Assembly: GCF_000565285.1 (NCBI RefSeq) | Contig: NZ_APVL01000001.1 | Coordinates: 310,001-374,000, forward strand | Direction: 5' to 3' | DNA length: 64,000 nucleotides | Origin: Cytobacillus firmus DS1 | GTDB taxonomy: Bacteria > Bacillota > Bacilli > Bacillales > Cytobacillaceae | Shown: positions 27,663-36,026 of the stretch, piece by piece | How the letters are laid out: every line of letters begins with the position of its first letter | How positions within the stretch are numbered: the stretch's first letter is position 1 | The notes under the pieces: model-generated | Databases searched by the model: none | The model's input: only the letters and a program-made list of their open reading frames with translations | What the model was told of the DNA's origin: nothing | Translations under genes and position numbers: made by a program

Positions 27663-28172
27663 CTATTTTTTCTCATCGACCAGCTGGCAGTCTGCTGAGG
27701 AATCATCTTCATTCCTATTAAACCAGAGCTTGTACATGGCCTTCCCGTCACTAAGCGTGCCATCTGCCATATCCATTGGCAGCAGGGCGAAAAAGACGTA
27801 ATAAAAGGAAAAATAGACAAATTGATACCACAGCATATTAGCATCCAGAATGCCGATTCGGATCAAGTAATTGACAAGAAAAATACTGGCAATGTTTAAA
27901 ATGGACCCTCCTAAAAAGATAAGAGATTTGGTCAGTTTATTGCTGTATGTTAAAGAAGTATACTCACACCCTCCATACCAGAAATAAAATCGTCTAACCT
28001 CTATAAATCTCCATGAAAATAGTACTTTACCAGTGCCAATGACAACCCGGATCCCTTTCCCGCCAAAAATGGCTGCAAAGAATATATGACCCAATAAATG
28101 AATGAGTGTCACTATTGGAAATACCACAAAAAAGGCTTGCATGAACTTCAAAAAATCATCATACCCAAACAT
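27663..28172 (-). CDS. Site-2-protease-like membrane protein with altered HExxH
   Basis: A 169-residue protein with about four hydrophobic segments. Near residue 25 it reads VTLIHLLGHIFFAAIFGG, which matches the M50 helix pattern HExxH except that Leu replaces the catalytic Glu (HLLGH). A later LLPMDMADGTLSDG resembles the NPxDG segment of M50 enzymes, also degenerate. It is probably a pseudoprotease or a protein repurposed from that fold. GTGGAGG precedes the ATG. Monocistronic. Confidence 0.6.
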   Translation of the reverse strand: MFGYDDFLKFMQAFFVVFPIVTLIHLLGHIFFAAIFGGKGIRVVIGTGKVLFSWRFIEVRRFYFWYGGCEYTSLTYSNKLTKSLIFLGGSILNIASIFLVNYLIRIGILDANMLWYQFVYFSFYYVFFALLPMDMADGTLSDGKAMYKLWFNRNEDDSSADCQLVDEKK

Positions 28173-28331
28173 GGAAATACCTCCACTTCACTAGATGTAT
28201 AAAAAACTGCGCGGTGCAGACATCATTATTTGATTGCATACCCCATGTGTACCCCCAAATCTGCTGTACTAACGTACATTCTTTTTCCAGATTTCCCAGC
28301 TTACTTGAAAGGGGCCGACCAACTGCTACGT

Positions 28332-28360
28332 CTCAGGTCTTATTTGAAAATAAAGCTGAG
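28332..28360. promoter_or_regulatory. Inverted repeat upstream of liaI, candidate LiaR operator
   Basis: CTCAG and CTGAG arms enclose a second inverted pair TTATTT/AAATAA, about 60 bases before liaI. LiaR controls liaIH in B. subtilis from an upstream inverted site; identity with the LiaR box is not shown. Confidence 0.35.
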
Positions 28361-28420
28361 GCTCGTTATAGCTTTTTCATAAAACAGGTAAGATGAAATC
28401 AAGAAAGGAGGAAACAAAAA

Positions 28421-28768
28421 ATGAAAAAACTTGGATTATTGATAGCAGGTGGAATTGCTGCGATGGTGCTGATCTCAAATCTTGGCCCGATCGTGGGTAT
28501 GGCAGTAAGTGCGGCAATTTTGTACTTTGTGTTTAAACAATTTTTAAAAGCGGAAAGCACCATGGCGAAAATCGGTTTTGGCATCATCGGGTTTATTGCT
28601 TTGATGGCCACAGCTTCCAACTTTCCGGCAATCCTGGGGCTTGCAGCTGCATACGTTCTTTACCTGGTTTATAAAAAGTGGAATGATTCAGGATCAAATG
28701 TAATGGAAGAAGATAATGACCCTTTTGCCAGCTTTGAAAAACAGTGGGCAGAATTAAACAGAAACTAA
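28421..28768 (+). CDS. liaI: LiaI-like membrane anchor protein
   Basis: A 115-residue protein with an N-terminal hydrophobic half holding about three or four short helices (LLIAGGIAAMVLISNLGPIV onward) and an acidic, charged C-terminal tail. In B. subtilis LiaI is the small membrane protein that recruits LiaH to the membrane during cell-envelope stress. Assignment rests on topology, on the start 17 bases before a PspA-family liaH, and on liaFSR downstream. AAAGGAGG precedes the ATG. Confidence 0.82.
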   Translation: MKKLGLLIAGGIAAMVLISNLGPIVGMAVSAAILYFVFKQFLKAESTMAKIGFGIIGFIALMATASNFPAILGLAAAYVLYLVYKKWNDSGSNVMEEDNDPFASFEKQWAELNRN

Positions 28769-28785
28769 AAAGAGGAGAGATTGAT

Positions 28786-29418
28786 ATGGCAAACTTATTA
28801 ACAAGGATCAAAGATACAGTAATGGCAGACCTTCATGAAGCATTGGATAAAAAGGAGAAAAAGAATCCAATTGCCCTTTTAAACCAATACCTTCGTGATT
28901 GTGAGCGGGAAACTGAGAAGGTGCGCAAGCTGTTGGAACGTCAATATACATTGAAGGAAGAATTCACCCGGGAATATGAGCAGGCAAAAAACCTTGCAGA
29001 CAAACGCAAGCGCCAGGCAGAGGTTGCCTCACAGGCAGGTGAAGAGGAACTCTATCAGTTCGCTTCACAGGAGCAAATGCAGTATGAAGAGCGTGCCGGC
29101 CGTTTAAAGGATCTATTGAACCAGGCAGTAAATCAAATGGGTGATCTTGAAAGAAAATACGAGGAAATGAAGCATAAACTGAAGGATATGCATATCCGCC
29201 GCATGGAACTGATGGGCCGCGAAAACATCACACGCGCCAACCATCGAATGGATAAGGTGCTCGATCAAAACAATGACAAATCCTTTACAAAATTCCAGGA
29301 AATCGAATCCTATCTTGACCGTCTTGATCATCAGGTGAAAAGCTCATATCACCGCAGCACAATCGATGCACGCATAGCGCAGCTGGAAAAAGAGATGGAG
29401 AAGAAGCCAGTATTGTAA
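28786..29418 (+). CDS. liaH: PspA/IM30-family phage-shock protein LiaH
   Basis: A 210-residue, almost entirely coiled-coil PspA/IM30 protein beginning MANLLTRIKDTVMADLHEAL. It forms large oligomers that protect the membrane under envelope stress. ATG 28786 follows GAGGAGAG; the frame opening at 28744 lies inside liaI and is not used. The protein is a little shorter than B. subtilis LiaH but retains the helical hairpin and the C-terminal SSYHRSTIDARIAQLEKE helix. Confidence 0.92.
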   Translation: MANLLTRIKDTVMADLHEALDKKEKKNPIALLNQYLRDCERETEKVRKLLERQYTLKEEFTREYEQAKNLADKRKRQAEVASQAGEEELYQFASQEQMQYEERAGRLKDLLNQAVNQMGDLERKYEEMKHKLKDMHIRRMELMGRENITRANHRMDKVLDQNNDKSFTKFQEIESYLDRLDHQVKSSYHRSTIDARIAQLEKEMEKKPVL

Positions 29419-29533
29419 TGTTACACGCAAACTAAAAAGAGACTGAAACAAAAATGAATTCCTGTCTGTATGATCTTTTTCCCAAAAAAGATAAAAAACT
29501 CTTTCTACTTAATGAACAAAAAATGGTATTCTA

Positions 29534-29560
29534 AAAAGGCGTGGAAATACTGCGCCTTTT
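29534..29560 (+). terminator. Hairpin terminator downstream of liaH
   Basis: AAAAGGCG and CGCCTTTT form a perfect 8-bp stem around an 11-base loop. It would separate liaIH from liaFSR transcription, at least partly. Confidence 0.7.
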
Positions 29561-29570
29561 AATGTCTAAA

Positions 29571-29880
29571 CTGTCTAGCTCCAGCGCCTACCCCCTCGAG
29601 GTCACAAGCTTGTTTAGTTGCGGCTCCTAGGAACTCGTGGTCATAAGCCGTTTCCTTTCAGAAGGAAAAACACCTTCTTACAGGAACCGTCTTATGCCTG
29701 TTGTCCCTGGGCAGTCGCCTCCACATTTCGGGCAATCCTCCCAAAAAGGCGAAGAACGCCTTTCCGTGAGGCTCGTCTTGTGCTTGTCGGGGTGAGCACC
29801 AAGGGAAAGCGTCCTTGGATGTTCTTCGCAGGAACAAGCGTTTTTGGCTTGTTCCGAAGGCGCTTCCGCTTTTCTTATCA
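29571..29880. repeat. Intergenic composite repeat, copy A (within the lia locus)
   Basis: Starts CTGTCTAGCTCCAGCGCCTA and ends GCGCTTCCGCTTTTCTTATC. It shares its left end (about 39 bases, two mismatches), a central block (CAATCCTCCCAAAAAGGC through GAGGCTCGTCTTGTGCTTG) and its right end with copy B at 56.3 kb. It is full of small inverted repeats (for example CCTTTCAGAAGG). No coding potential is convincing. It fills most of the 490-base gap between liaH and liaF. Confidence 0.85.
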
Positions 29881-29909
29881 TTCCATATTACACAAAAGGA
29901 GGATGCCTC

Positions 29910-30644
29910 TTGAATACGAACAACAAAAGCGATTATATGAGCTGGATTATCATATTGGGCATTGTCTTTCTCTTTGTGGAAATAGCCTTTTTTAACAGCG
30001 GAGTGGTGTTCTCTCTTCTTGTGCCAATTGGAATGGTATATATTGGAAGGAAGTGGATGCCTAAGAGCTCCGGTAAATGGCTTTTCTGGCTTGGATTAAT
30101 TTTTCTGCTCATCAATATTTTAAGTATGATGACGCTGAAATTTTTCCTGCTGGCGATTCTGGTACACCTGCTGATTCAGTTTTGGCAGTCCAAAAAAGAA
30201 CCTAAACGAATTCAGCCAGAATTGAAGGAACCGGCAGTAAATCTCCAGAAAGAAACAGTCATAAAAAAGAATCCTCTTTTTTCCAATATATTTGTCGGCC
30301 AGCAAAAAACGCCTGAGCAGGTGTATGAATGGAATGATATCAATATCCAGACCGGCATAGGTGATACGGTCATCGACTTAAGCTATACAGTTATTCCAAA
30401 GGGAGAAACCGTCATTTTCATCCGGAACTTCATCGGAAATGTGCAGGTGCTTGTTCCCTATGACGTGGAGGTTACTGTTAGTCATTCAGCTATAGCCGGA
30501 AAGGCAAGGATATTCGAATACGAGGAATCAAAGATGTTTAATCAGCATCTGCACCTCCAGACACCTGGCTATGAGCAATCAGGACAGCGCGTTAAAATTT
30601 TCACTTCTTTTGCAGTCGGGGATATCGAGGTGAAGCGCGTATGA
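29910..30644 (+). CDS. liaF: Cell-envelope-stress signalling inhibitor LiaF
   Basis: A 244-residue protein with four short membrane helices in the first 90 residues and a C-terminal cell-wall-active antibiotics response domain (GIGDTVIDLSYTVIPKGETV, GNVQVLVPYDVEV). LiaF holds the LiaS kinase inactive until the wall is stressed. Start is TTG 29910 with AAAAGGAGG upstream. Its stop overlaps the liaS ATG, giving tight coupling. No liaG was found between liaH and liaF; the repeat element occupies that place. Confidence 0.92.
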   Translation: MNTNNKSDYMSWIIILGIVFLFVEIAFFNSGVVFSLLVPIGMVYIGRKWMPKSSGKWLFWLGLIFLLINILSMMTLKFFLLAILVHLLIQFWQSKKEPKRIQPELKEPAVNLQKETVIKKNPLFSNIFVGQQKTPEQVYEWNDINIQTGIGDTVIDLSYTVIPKGETVIFIRNFIGNVQVLVPYDVEVTVSHSAIAGKARIFEYEESKMFNQHLHLQTPGYEQSGQRVKIFTSFAVGDIEVKRV

Positions 30645-31657
30645 ATATCATTCAGCGGCAAATTGTATGGGGAGCGGGGATGTCCCTCCTCATTCTTGCT
30701 GTCCTGACAGCCTCTTTTTTTACGATATTTCCCATTCCCGGCTGGCAGGATCTTTGGGAAACGGAAATACTTGATATTCCATTTATCTTATTTGTGCCGA
30801 GCATAAGCCTGGCTATAGGCCTGATCTTTGGATTACTGTCAGGCATTTACTGGCGCCGGCGGTTTTTTGCAGTAGACACTATGCTCCACCAGGTCGAAGA
30901 AGGCAGGCAATTGGATGTGCGGGAAACGGGTAAAGAATTGCAGTCTATAGCAGTCAGGGCCGAGAAGATTCAGAAGAATATGGCTGAACAGGCAAAGATC
31001 TCTCAAAAACTGGCAAATGAAAAAGCGGAAGATATCGAGAGCAGGATGCAGGAAATCGTATCCCAGGAGCGGAACAGGCTTGCCCGTGAGCTTCACGACT
31101 CTGTCAGCCAGCAGCTGTTTGCAGCGTCCATGATGATGTCCGCCATTACGGAAACCCAGCAGGATCCGGAAGACAGGCAGGCAAAGCAGCTGAAAATGGT
31201 GGAGGAAATGATCCATCAGTCACAGCTCGAAATGCGTGCCCTGCTCTTACACCTTCGTCCTGCTGCACTTAAAGGCAAAAGCCTGCAGGAAGGAATCGAA
31301 GAGCTTTTAGTCGAATTGCTTCAGAAAGTTTCCATGGAGATTGAATGGAAGGTTGAGAGTTTTCCGCTTGATAAAGGGGTGGAAGACCATTTATTCCGCA
31401 TCCTTCAGGAGGCTGTGTCCAACACACTCCGCCATTCCAAATCGCAAAATCTTGAAGTGCTCCTGATTCAAAGAGATGATTATGCGATACTCCGGGTGGC
31501 TGATGATGGAGTCGGGTTTGATGTAGAGGAAACAAAGGCTGGCTCCTATGGTCTGCAGAATATGTATGAGCGGGCAGCAGAAGTTGGCGGCAGCATGAAA
31601 ATCATCAGTTTGAAAAATAAAGGAACCCGCCTTGAAGTAAAGGTTCCGATTATGTAA
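30641..31657 (+). CDS. liaS: Sensor histidine kinase LiaS
   Basis: A 338-residue NarL-class kinase: two membrane helices (about 8-28 and 45-67) with a very short external loop, a HAMP-like linker, a HisKA_3 domain with His152 in ARELHDSVSQQ, and a HATPase domain (NTLRHSKSQ, DDGVGFD, GSYGLQNMYERA). The tiny extracytoplasmic part marks it as an intramembrane-sensing kinase, typical of LiaS. It overlaps liaF by ATGA and lies 43 bases before liaR. Confidence 0.94.
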   Translation: MNIIQRQIVWGAGMSLLILAVLTASFFTIFPIPGWQDLWETEILDIPFILFVPSISLAIGLIFGLLSGIYWRRRFFAVDTMLHQVEEGRQLDVRETGKELQSIAVRAEKIQKNMAEQAKISQKLANEKAEDIESRMQEIVSQERNRLARELHDSVSQQLFAASMMMSAITETQQDPEDRQAKQLKMVEEMIHQSQLEMRALLLHLRPAALKGKSLQEGIEELLVELLQKVSMEIEWKVESFPLDKGVEDHLFRILQEAVSNTLRHSKSQNLEVLLIQRDDYAILRVADDGVGFDVEETKAGSYGLQNMYERAAEVGGSMKIISLKNKGTRLEVKVPIM

Positions 31658-31700
31658 ATAATGTCTGCTTAGGCAAGACTAAATTTTGAGGATGAGGCCA

Positions 31701-32333
31701 ATGATTAAAGTACTTTTTGTGGATGATCATGAAATGGTTCGGATTGGAGTGTCTTCCTATTTGACGGCACAGCCGGATATTGAGGTTATAGGAGAAGCGG
31801 ATAACGGAAAAACAGCGATTGATATGGCACTTGAATTGCGGCCGGATATCATTCTGATGGATCTCGTCATGAAGGAAATGGACGGAATCGAGGCGACCAG
31901 AAGAATCATCGAACAATGGCCGGAAGCTAAGATCATCATTGTGACAAGCTTCCTGGATGATGAAAAAGTGTACCCGGCTTTGGAAGCAGGGGCGACAAGC
32001 TATATGCTGAAAACCTCCAAAGCCAGTGAAATTGCTGAGGCAGTCCGCTCGACCTATCATGGACAGTCAGTGCTTGAACCGGAAGTAACAGGCAAAATGA
32101 TGGTGAAAATGAGGCAGAAAAATCAGCTGCTGCCCCATGAAGAGCTGACAAGCCGCGAGATGGAAATCCTCCTTTTAATGACAGAAGGTAAAACGAACCA
32201 GGAAATCGCCGACGAGCTTTTCATTGCCTTAAAAACAGTCAAAACACATGTGAGCAATATACTAAGCAAACTGCAGGTGCAGGATAGGACTCAGGCGGTC
32301 ATATATGCCTTTAAGCACTCGCTGGTAAAATAA
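31701..32333 (+). CDS. liaR: Response regulator LiaR
   Basis: A 210-residue NarL/FixJ-type regulator. The receiver domain has acidic pocket DDH, phospho-acceptor Asp54 in ILMDLVMK, and Lys in LKTSKA; the C-terminal LuxR HTH reads [20 protein letters not shown]. It pairs with LiaS to activate liaIH. ATG 31701 is preceded by GAGGATGAGG; the TTG at 31686 is too far upstream. Confidence 0.94.
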   Translation: MIKVLFVDDHEMVRIGVSSYLTAQPDIEVIGEADNGKTAIDMALELRPDIILMDLVMKEMDGIEATRRIIEQWPEAKIIIVTSFLDDEKVYPALEAGATSYMLKTSKASEIAEAVRSTYHGQSVLEPEVTGKMMVKMRQKNQLLPHEELTSREMEILLLMTEGKTNQEIADELFIALKTVKTHVSNILSKLQVQDRTQAVIYAFKHSLVK

Positions 32334-32342
32334 TGTCTTTGG

Positions 32343-32371
32343 AGAGCTAATCATGATATTAGCTCTTTTTA
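32343..32371 (+). terminator. Intrinsic terminator of the lia locus
   Basis: AGAGCTAAT and ATTAGCTCT form a 9-bp stem, then TTTT. Confidence 0.9.
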
Positions 32372-32447
32372 TTTTTGCCAAAAATGATTCAGAATCTGCT
32401 GATGAGGGTAACAATAAAACCAAACAAAAATATTTGGCGGTGATGTA

Positions 32448-33398
32448 ATGTCTGTGATTGCTTTATTGAAAAAAGGAAACAAATCATCGGGAATGGCAGC
32501 AATCGGAAATACGGCACTCGCGATTGCTAAAGGGCTGGCAGCTTTTGCAAGCGGGAGCGGGGCCATGCTTGCCACGACCCTTCATTCTCTTGCAGATGCA
32601 CTGAATCAGGGGTTTGTGTTCTTTGGCAGCGCGCTTGCAGAAAAGGCGCCAACCAAAAGATTCCCAACAGGATTTGGCCGGGTGATCAACCTGTTTGTAT
32701 TAATTGCTGTTATCGTCATTTCCATTATGGCCTATGAAACGATACATAAAGGCTGGGAATTGATTCAGCATCCAAAGGAATCAACCGACCTCTGGCTCAA
32801 TGTGGGAGTAATGATACTTGCCGTCGCTGTCGATGGATTTATTTTATTAAAAGCCATGAAGGAAATCGGCCATGAAACGAGGAATCCTGCCAAAGGATTT
32901 GGCATTGTGCCGGTTGCCTTTAAAAATGTCAGGCTTGCCTCTCCACCAACACGCCTGGTTTTTTATGAAGATATTATCGCGACATTTGGTGCGCTGCTTG
33001 CCCTTGTTTCGATTCTAATCGCTCATTTTACAGGGCTTTACTTTCTGGACGGAGTGGGCACGATTTTAATTGGGCTGCTTCTGGTGGGCATCGCTGTGAA
33101 AATCGGATTTGAAAATACGCTTGGCCTGATTGGAGTGGCCGCCCCGAAAGATATTGAAGACCGTATTGCCGAAACTATTCTTGGTGATCCCCAGGTCGTG
33201 GATATTAAACAGCTGCGACTGATCCAGGAGGGAAGAAGATATCATGTGGAAGGATACATTGAGCTGGTTGAAGGACTGACCCTTGCGGATGCGGATGATA
33301 TAAAAATCGGTGTAAGGAATCAGCTGCTTGATGATCCTGATATTAGTGACGTAACGCTCGGAATACTTGAGACAGACCAAATCCAGACATGGAAATGA
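32448..33398 (+). CDS. Cation diffusion facilitator family transporter
   Basis: A 316-residue CDF protein: an N-terminal membrane domain of five or six helices carrying LHSLADALNQ and FYEDIIATFGAL, in which His, Asp and Glu form the metal site, and a cytoplasmic C-terminal ferredoxin-like domain (VEGYIELVEGLTLADADDI). Such proteins export Zn, Mn or Fe by proton exchange; the metal cannot be fixed from sequence. The internal NVRLASPPTRLVF loop is unusual. GGCGGTGATG precedes the ATG. Confidence 0.88.
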   Translation: MSVIALLKKGNKSSGMAAIGNTALAIAKGLAAFASGSGAMLATTLHSLADALNQGFVFFGSALAEKAPTKRFPTGFGRVINLFVLIAVIVISIMAYETIHKGWELIQHPKESTDLWLNVGVMILAVAVDGFILLKAMKEIGHETRNPAKGFGIVPVAFKNVRLASPPTRLVFYEDIIATFGALLALVSILIAHFTGLYFLDGVGTILIGLLLVGIAVKIGFENTLGLIGVAAPKDIEDRIAETILGDPQVVDIKQLRLIQEGRRYHVEGYIELVEGLTLADADDIKIGVRNQLLDDPDISDVTLGILETDQIQTWK

Positions 33399-33403
33399 AG
33401 AGA

Positions 33404-33435
33404 AAAGGAAGCCTCGCAATGAGTCTTCCTTTCTT
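33404..33435. terminator. Bidirectional terminator between the CDF and TspO-like genes
   Basis: AAGGAAG and CTTCCTT, extended inward by CTC/GAG, form a stem with T-rich flanks on both strands. Confidence 0.75.
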
Positions 33436-33441
33436 GATGTC

Positions 33442-34158
33442 TTACCTTTTTTTCCTGGTCAGCAGAATCCCTGCGGCTGTAAAAAAGGCAGCGAAGTAAG
33501 CGGCAAAAGCCACATTTGGATCATTTTCCATATTTCTGACGCCTATGCCGATAAATGCCCAAACAAACACAAGCGGATAAACCCAGTCATTATTCTTAAT
33601 CCGGAACACAAGGGCCAGGGTGGTGGCCGCTGCGAGCATAATGTATGTCCACACACTGTCTTTAAGACCCCATCCATCCCAGCCAATATAGGTAAGATAA
33701 AAGCTGATATTTGCAATCACCGCTACAGAAATCCATCCTAAGTAAACAGAAAATGGGGCAATATCCAGAAACTCAGGATCAAATTCCGAGGCACTTTTGT
33801 ATAAAAAAATGAGAATAAAAAGAAGTGCAATCATAATAATTACGGATAAAAGAAAATACTCGTAGTGCCAGGCAAAAATCCATAGACTGTTTAATATACA
33901 GCTCACAATAAATAAAATACTGGTTTGCCTATAAATGGGCAGGCTCCTGCGCCTCTTTGGAATTTGCCTTGCCAGCCAGACCCCCAGCAGCAAATAGATA
34001 AATCCCCAAATGCTGAATACATACCCTGCCGGCGTGAACAGAACCTCCAGCTTATTGGATATCTCACCTGTTGTCTGCCCATTCAAAGGCAGAATGTTTG
34101 CCAGTGCATTTACTGCAATCATGACCAAATAGGCCGCTATTTCAAACAATAGAATCAA
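33442..34158 (-). CDS. TspO/MBR-related tryptophan-rich membrane protein
   Basis: A 238-residue polytopic protein with six or seven helices. TPAGYVFSIWGFIYLLLGVW is the TspO-like signature, and many Trp residues lie in later helices (WIFAWHYEY, YIGWDGWGL). It is longer than classical TspO (about 160 residues) and resembles the extended Bacillus form. TspO binds porphyrins and related ligands; the role here is unknown. TTG 34158 with AAGGAGAGG is chosen over the earlier ATG at 34197, which lacks a site. Confidence 0.78.
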   Translation of the reverse strand: MILLFEIAAYLVMIAVNALANILPLNGQTTGEISNKLEVLFTPAGYVFSIWGFIYLLLGVWLARQIPKRRRSLPIYRQTSILFIVSCILNSLWIFAWHYEYFLLSVIIMIALLFILIFLYKSASEFDPEFLDIAPFSVYLGWISVAVIANISFYLTYIGWDGWGLKDSVWTYIMLAAATTLALVFRIKNNDWVYPLVFVWAFIGIGVRNMENDPNVAFAAYFAAFFTAAGILLTRKKR

Positions 34159-34245
34159 AAATACCTCTCCTTCCCCTAATAAGAGTATATATTCCACTAT
34201 TAATGCACCTATAATCTTTAAAAGTTTTTTATTTTATTTTTGGCA

Positions 34246-34354
34246 TTTTCGCAAGGTTTGTTGCTTTTTGTATCTTATTTACATTGATTATAGCGGACCC
34301 GAGAAGCCTGGAGCGGAAATCAACGGAAAATATTGATAGGTTAAACAACAATTT
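34246..34354. repeat. Internally deleted copy of the GTTGATT-GGAGCGG repeat element (left flank of sigma-54 cassette)
   Basis: The left part TTTTCGCAAGGTTTGTTGC and the right part AGCCTGGAGCGGAAATCAAC both match the full copy at 38775-38976, but the G+C-rich centre is missing. The ends carry inverted TTGATT/AATCAA and GTTTGTTG/CAACAAT motifs. It lies in a 400-base gene-free stretch with the operator-like repeats below. Confidence 0.8.
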
Positions 34355-34459
34355 ATATGAGGGAGTACTAATTTTTATACCAAAATACGAATTTTTATTA
34401 ATTTATTCCCTTTGTATCTTTTCATTTTCACTAAAATGATGTATAGTCTTATACAAATC

Positions 34460-34549
34460 TGAATAATTATTTAAATTTGAATAATCTAAGGGCGAATCTC
34501 CTAAAACACAATATTCTTTAGAAATATGATTATTCAATAATGAATAATC
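34460..34549. promoter_or_regulatory. TGAATAAT repeats, candidate enhancer/operator of the sigma-54 regulator
   Basis: TGAATAAT occurs directly at 34460 and 34478, and a perfect inverted pair GATTATTCA-ATAA-TGAATAATC lies at 34528-34549, ending 15 bases before the regulator start. Four half-sites in 90 bases suggest binding by the Fis-type HTH of the regulator itself (autoregulation or enhancer). Confidence 0.6.
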
Positions 34550-34564
34550 TGCGGGAGGAACTGG

Positions 34565-35941
34565 ATGAACAGCTTTTTCATGGACTGGAATAATGACAGA
34601 GAAGTCATTTCTTCAATGGAAGAAGACATTATGGTCACCAATGCAGACGGCATAATTATAAAAGTCAGTAAAGGCAGCGGCAGCCATTACGGGGTTGAAC
34701 CGGAATCTCTCCTTGGCGAATCTGTATATGATCTGGAAAGGAAAGGGGTTTTCAAGCCTGCGATCACTCCAGAAGTATTAAAGAAAAAGAAGAAAGTCAT
34801 TCTGGTGCAAAAAGCCGGTTCAGGCAAAAAGATCCTGGTTACCGGTATTCCAGTATTCAATGAAACTGGGAAAATTGATCATATTGTCAGCTATTCCTAC
34901 GATGTTTCAGAGCTTCTTGTTATAAAAGAATATCTGAACAGTGTTGAGGAGGAAATGGCCAGGGTGAAAAGCGAGCTGGATCTCCTGCGCAATAAGAGCA
35001 TCAAAATGGATGGCATGATAGCTGACAGCCTGGCGATGAGAAATATAGCTGAAACCATCAGAAGAATCCGGGATGTAGATGTCACAGTCCTGCTCCTGGG
35101 TGAATCAGGTGTCGGCAAATCAGCTCTCGCCAAATGGATTCATCAAAACAGTACGCGAAAAGACGGGCCGTTCATTGAAGTGAACTGCAGTGCTATTCCG
35201 GAATCCATCTTTGAAGCTGAGTTTTTCGGGTATGAAGGCGGTGCTTTTACAGGTGCAAAGAATAAAGGCAAAATGGGGTTTGCTGAAATGGCAAAAGGAG
35301 GCACACTATTTCTTGATGAAATTGGCGAACTCTCAGCCCATCTGCAGGCAAAGCTGCTGAAATTCATACAAGACAAGCAGTTTTATAGAGTGGGAGGAAC
35401 AAAGCCTGTTCATGCAGACTTTCGGCTTCTGGCAGCTACGAATAAGGATCTCGAAAAAGCAGTGGAATCCAGGGACTTCAGACAGGACTTATTTTTCCGG
35501 CTGAATGTGGTGCCCTTAAAGATTCCGCCGCTCAGGGAGAGGAAAGAGGATTTATTTGCTCTCATTCATTATTTCCTCCACTCTATCTCCAAGCGGCATA
35601 ATCGGGAAAGGCGCCCGGACAAATCCCTGGTCGATCACCTGCTGCAGCTTGAGTGGAAGGGAAACGTAAGAGAGCTTGAAAACCTGATGGAGCGGCTTAT
35701 CGTGACAAGCACCAGCCTGATGATCACGAAAGACGACCTGCCTTATGAATACCATATGCAAGGAAAAAAAGAGGGTTTTATAGATTATGAGGGACAAACT
35801 CTTCCCGCTATATTGGAAGATGTAGAGAAAAAAGTATTAATCAATGCAAGGAAACGTTACCGGACCACTACTGAAATAGCGGGTGCCCTGGGGATCAGTC
35901 AGCCTTCAGTAGTAAGAAAATTAAAAAAATATGATTGTTAA
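34565..35941 (+). CDS. Sigma-54-dependent transcriptional activator (PAS-AAA+-Fis HTH)
   Basis: A 458-residue bacterial enhancer-binding protein. Residues 15-125 form a PAS sensor domain, followed by a short coiled coil, then the AAA+ domain with Walker [14 protein letters not shown], the sigma-54-contact loop GAFTGA, Walker [13 protein letters not shown] and the arginine-finger region [16 protein letters not shown], and a C-terminal Fis-type HTH ([19 protein letters not shown]). It needs RpoN to act. The -24/-12 promoter directly downstream marks the aminotransferase-transporter pair as its target. GGGAGG precedes the ATG. Its ligand is unknown. Confidence 0.94.
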   Translation: MNSFFMDWNNDREVISSMEEDIMVTNADGIIIKVSKGSGSHYGVEPESLLGESVYDLERKGVFKPAITPEVLKKKKKVILVQKAGSGKKILVTGIPVFNETGKIDHIVSYSYDVSELLVIKEYLNSVEEEMARVKSELDLLRNKSIKMDGMIADSLAMRNIAETIRRIRDVDVTVLLLGESGVGKSALAKWIHQNSTRKDGPFIEVNCSAIPESIFEAEFFGYEGGAFTGAKNKGKMGFAEMAKGGTLFLDEIGELSAHLQAKLLKFIQDKQFYRVGGTKPVHADFRLLAATNKDLEKAVESRDFRQDLFFRLNVVPLKIPPLRERKEDLFALIHYFLHSISKRHNRERRPDKSLVDHLLQLEWKGNVRELENLMERLIVTSTSLMITKDDLPYEYHMQGKKEGFIDYEGQTLPAILEDVEKKVLINARKRYRTTTEIAGALGISQPSVVRKLKKYDC

Positions 35942-35950
35942 TACATACTT

Positions 35951-35966
35951 TGGCATGAATATTGCA
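35951..35966 (+). promoter_or_regulatory. Sigma-54 (-24/-12) promoter
   Basis: TGGCATG-N4-TTGCA with ten bases between the GG and GC elements, the exact RpoN spacing. It begins ten bases after the regulator stop and 60 bases before the aminotransferase ribosome binding site. Confidence 0.9.
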
Positions 35967-36026
35967 TTAAAGAATAGCAGAGAAAACATAACCATTACAT
36001 CTATGCAGGATTCAGGAGGGAAAAGT

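Noticed and set aside
29618-29995. 125-codon frame over the lia intergenic repeat
   Set aside because: It translates the composite repeat and runs out of frame into liaF; no ribosome binding site.
33367-33741. 124-codon plus-strand frame over the TspO-like gene
   Set aside because: Antisense shadow of a membrane-protein gene, crossing a terminator hairpin.
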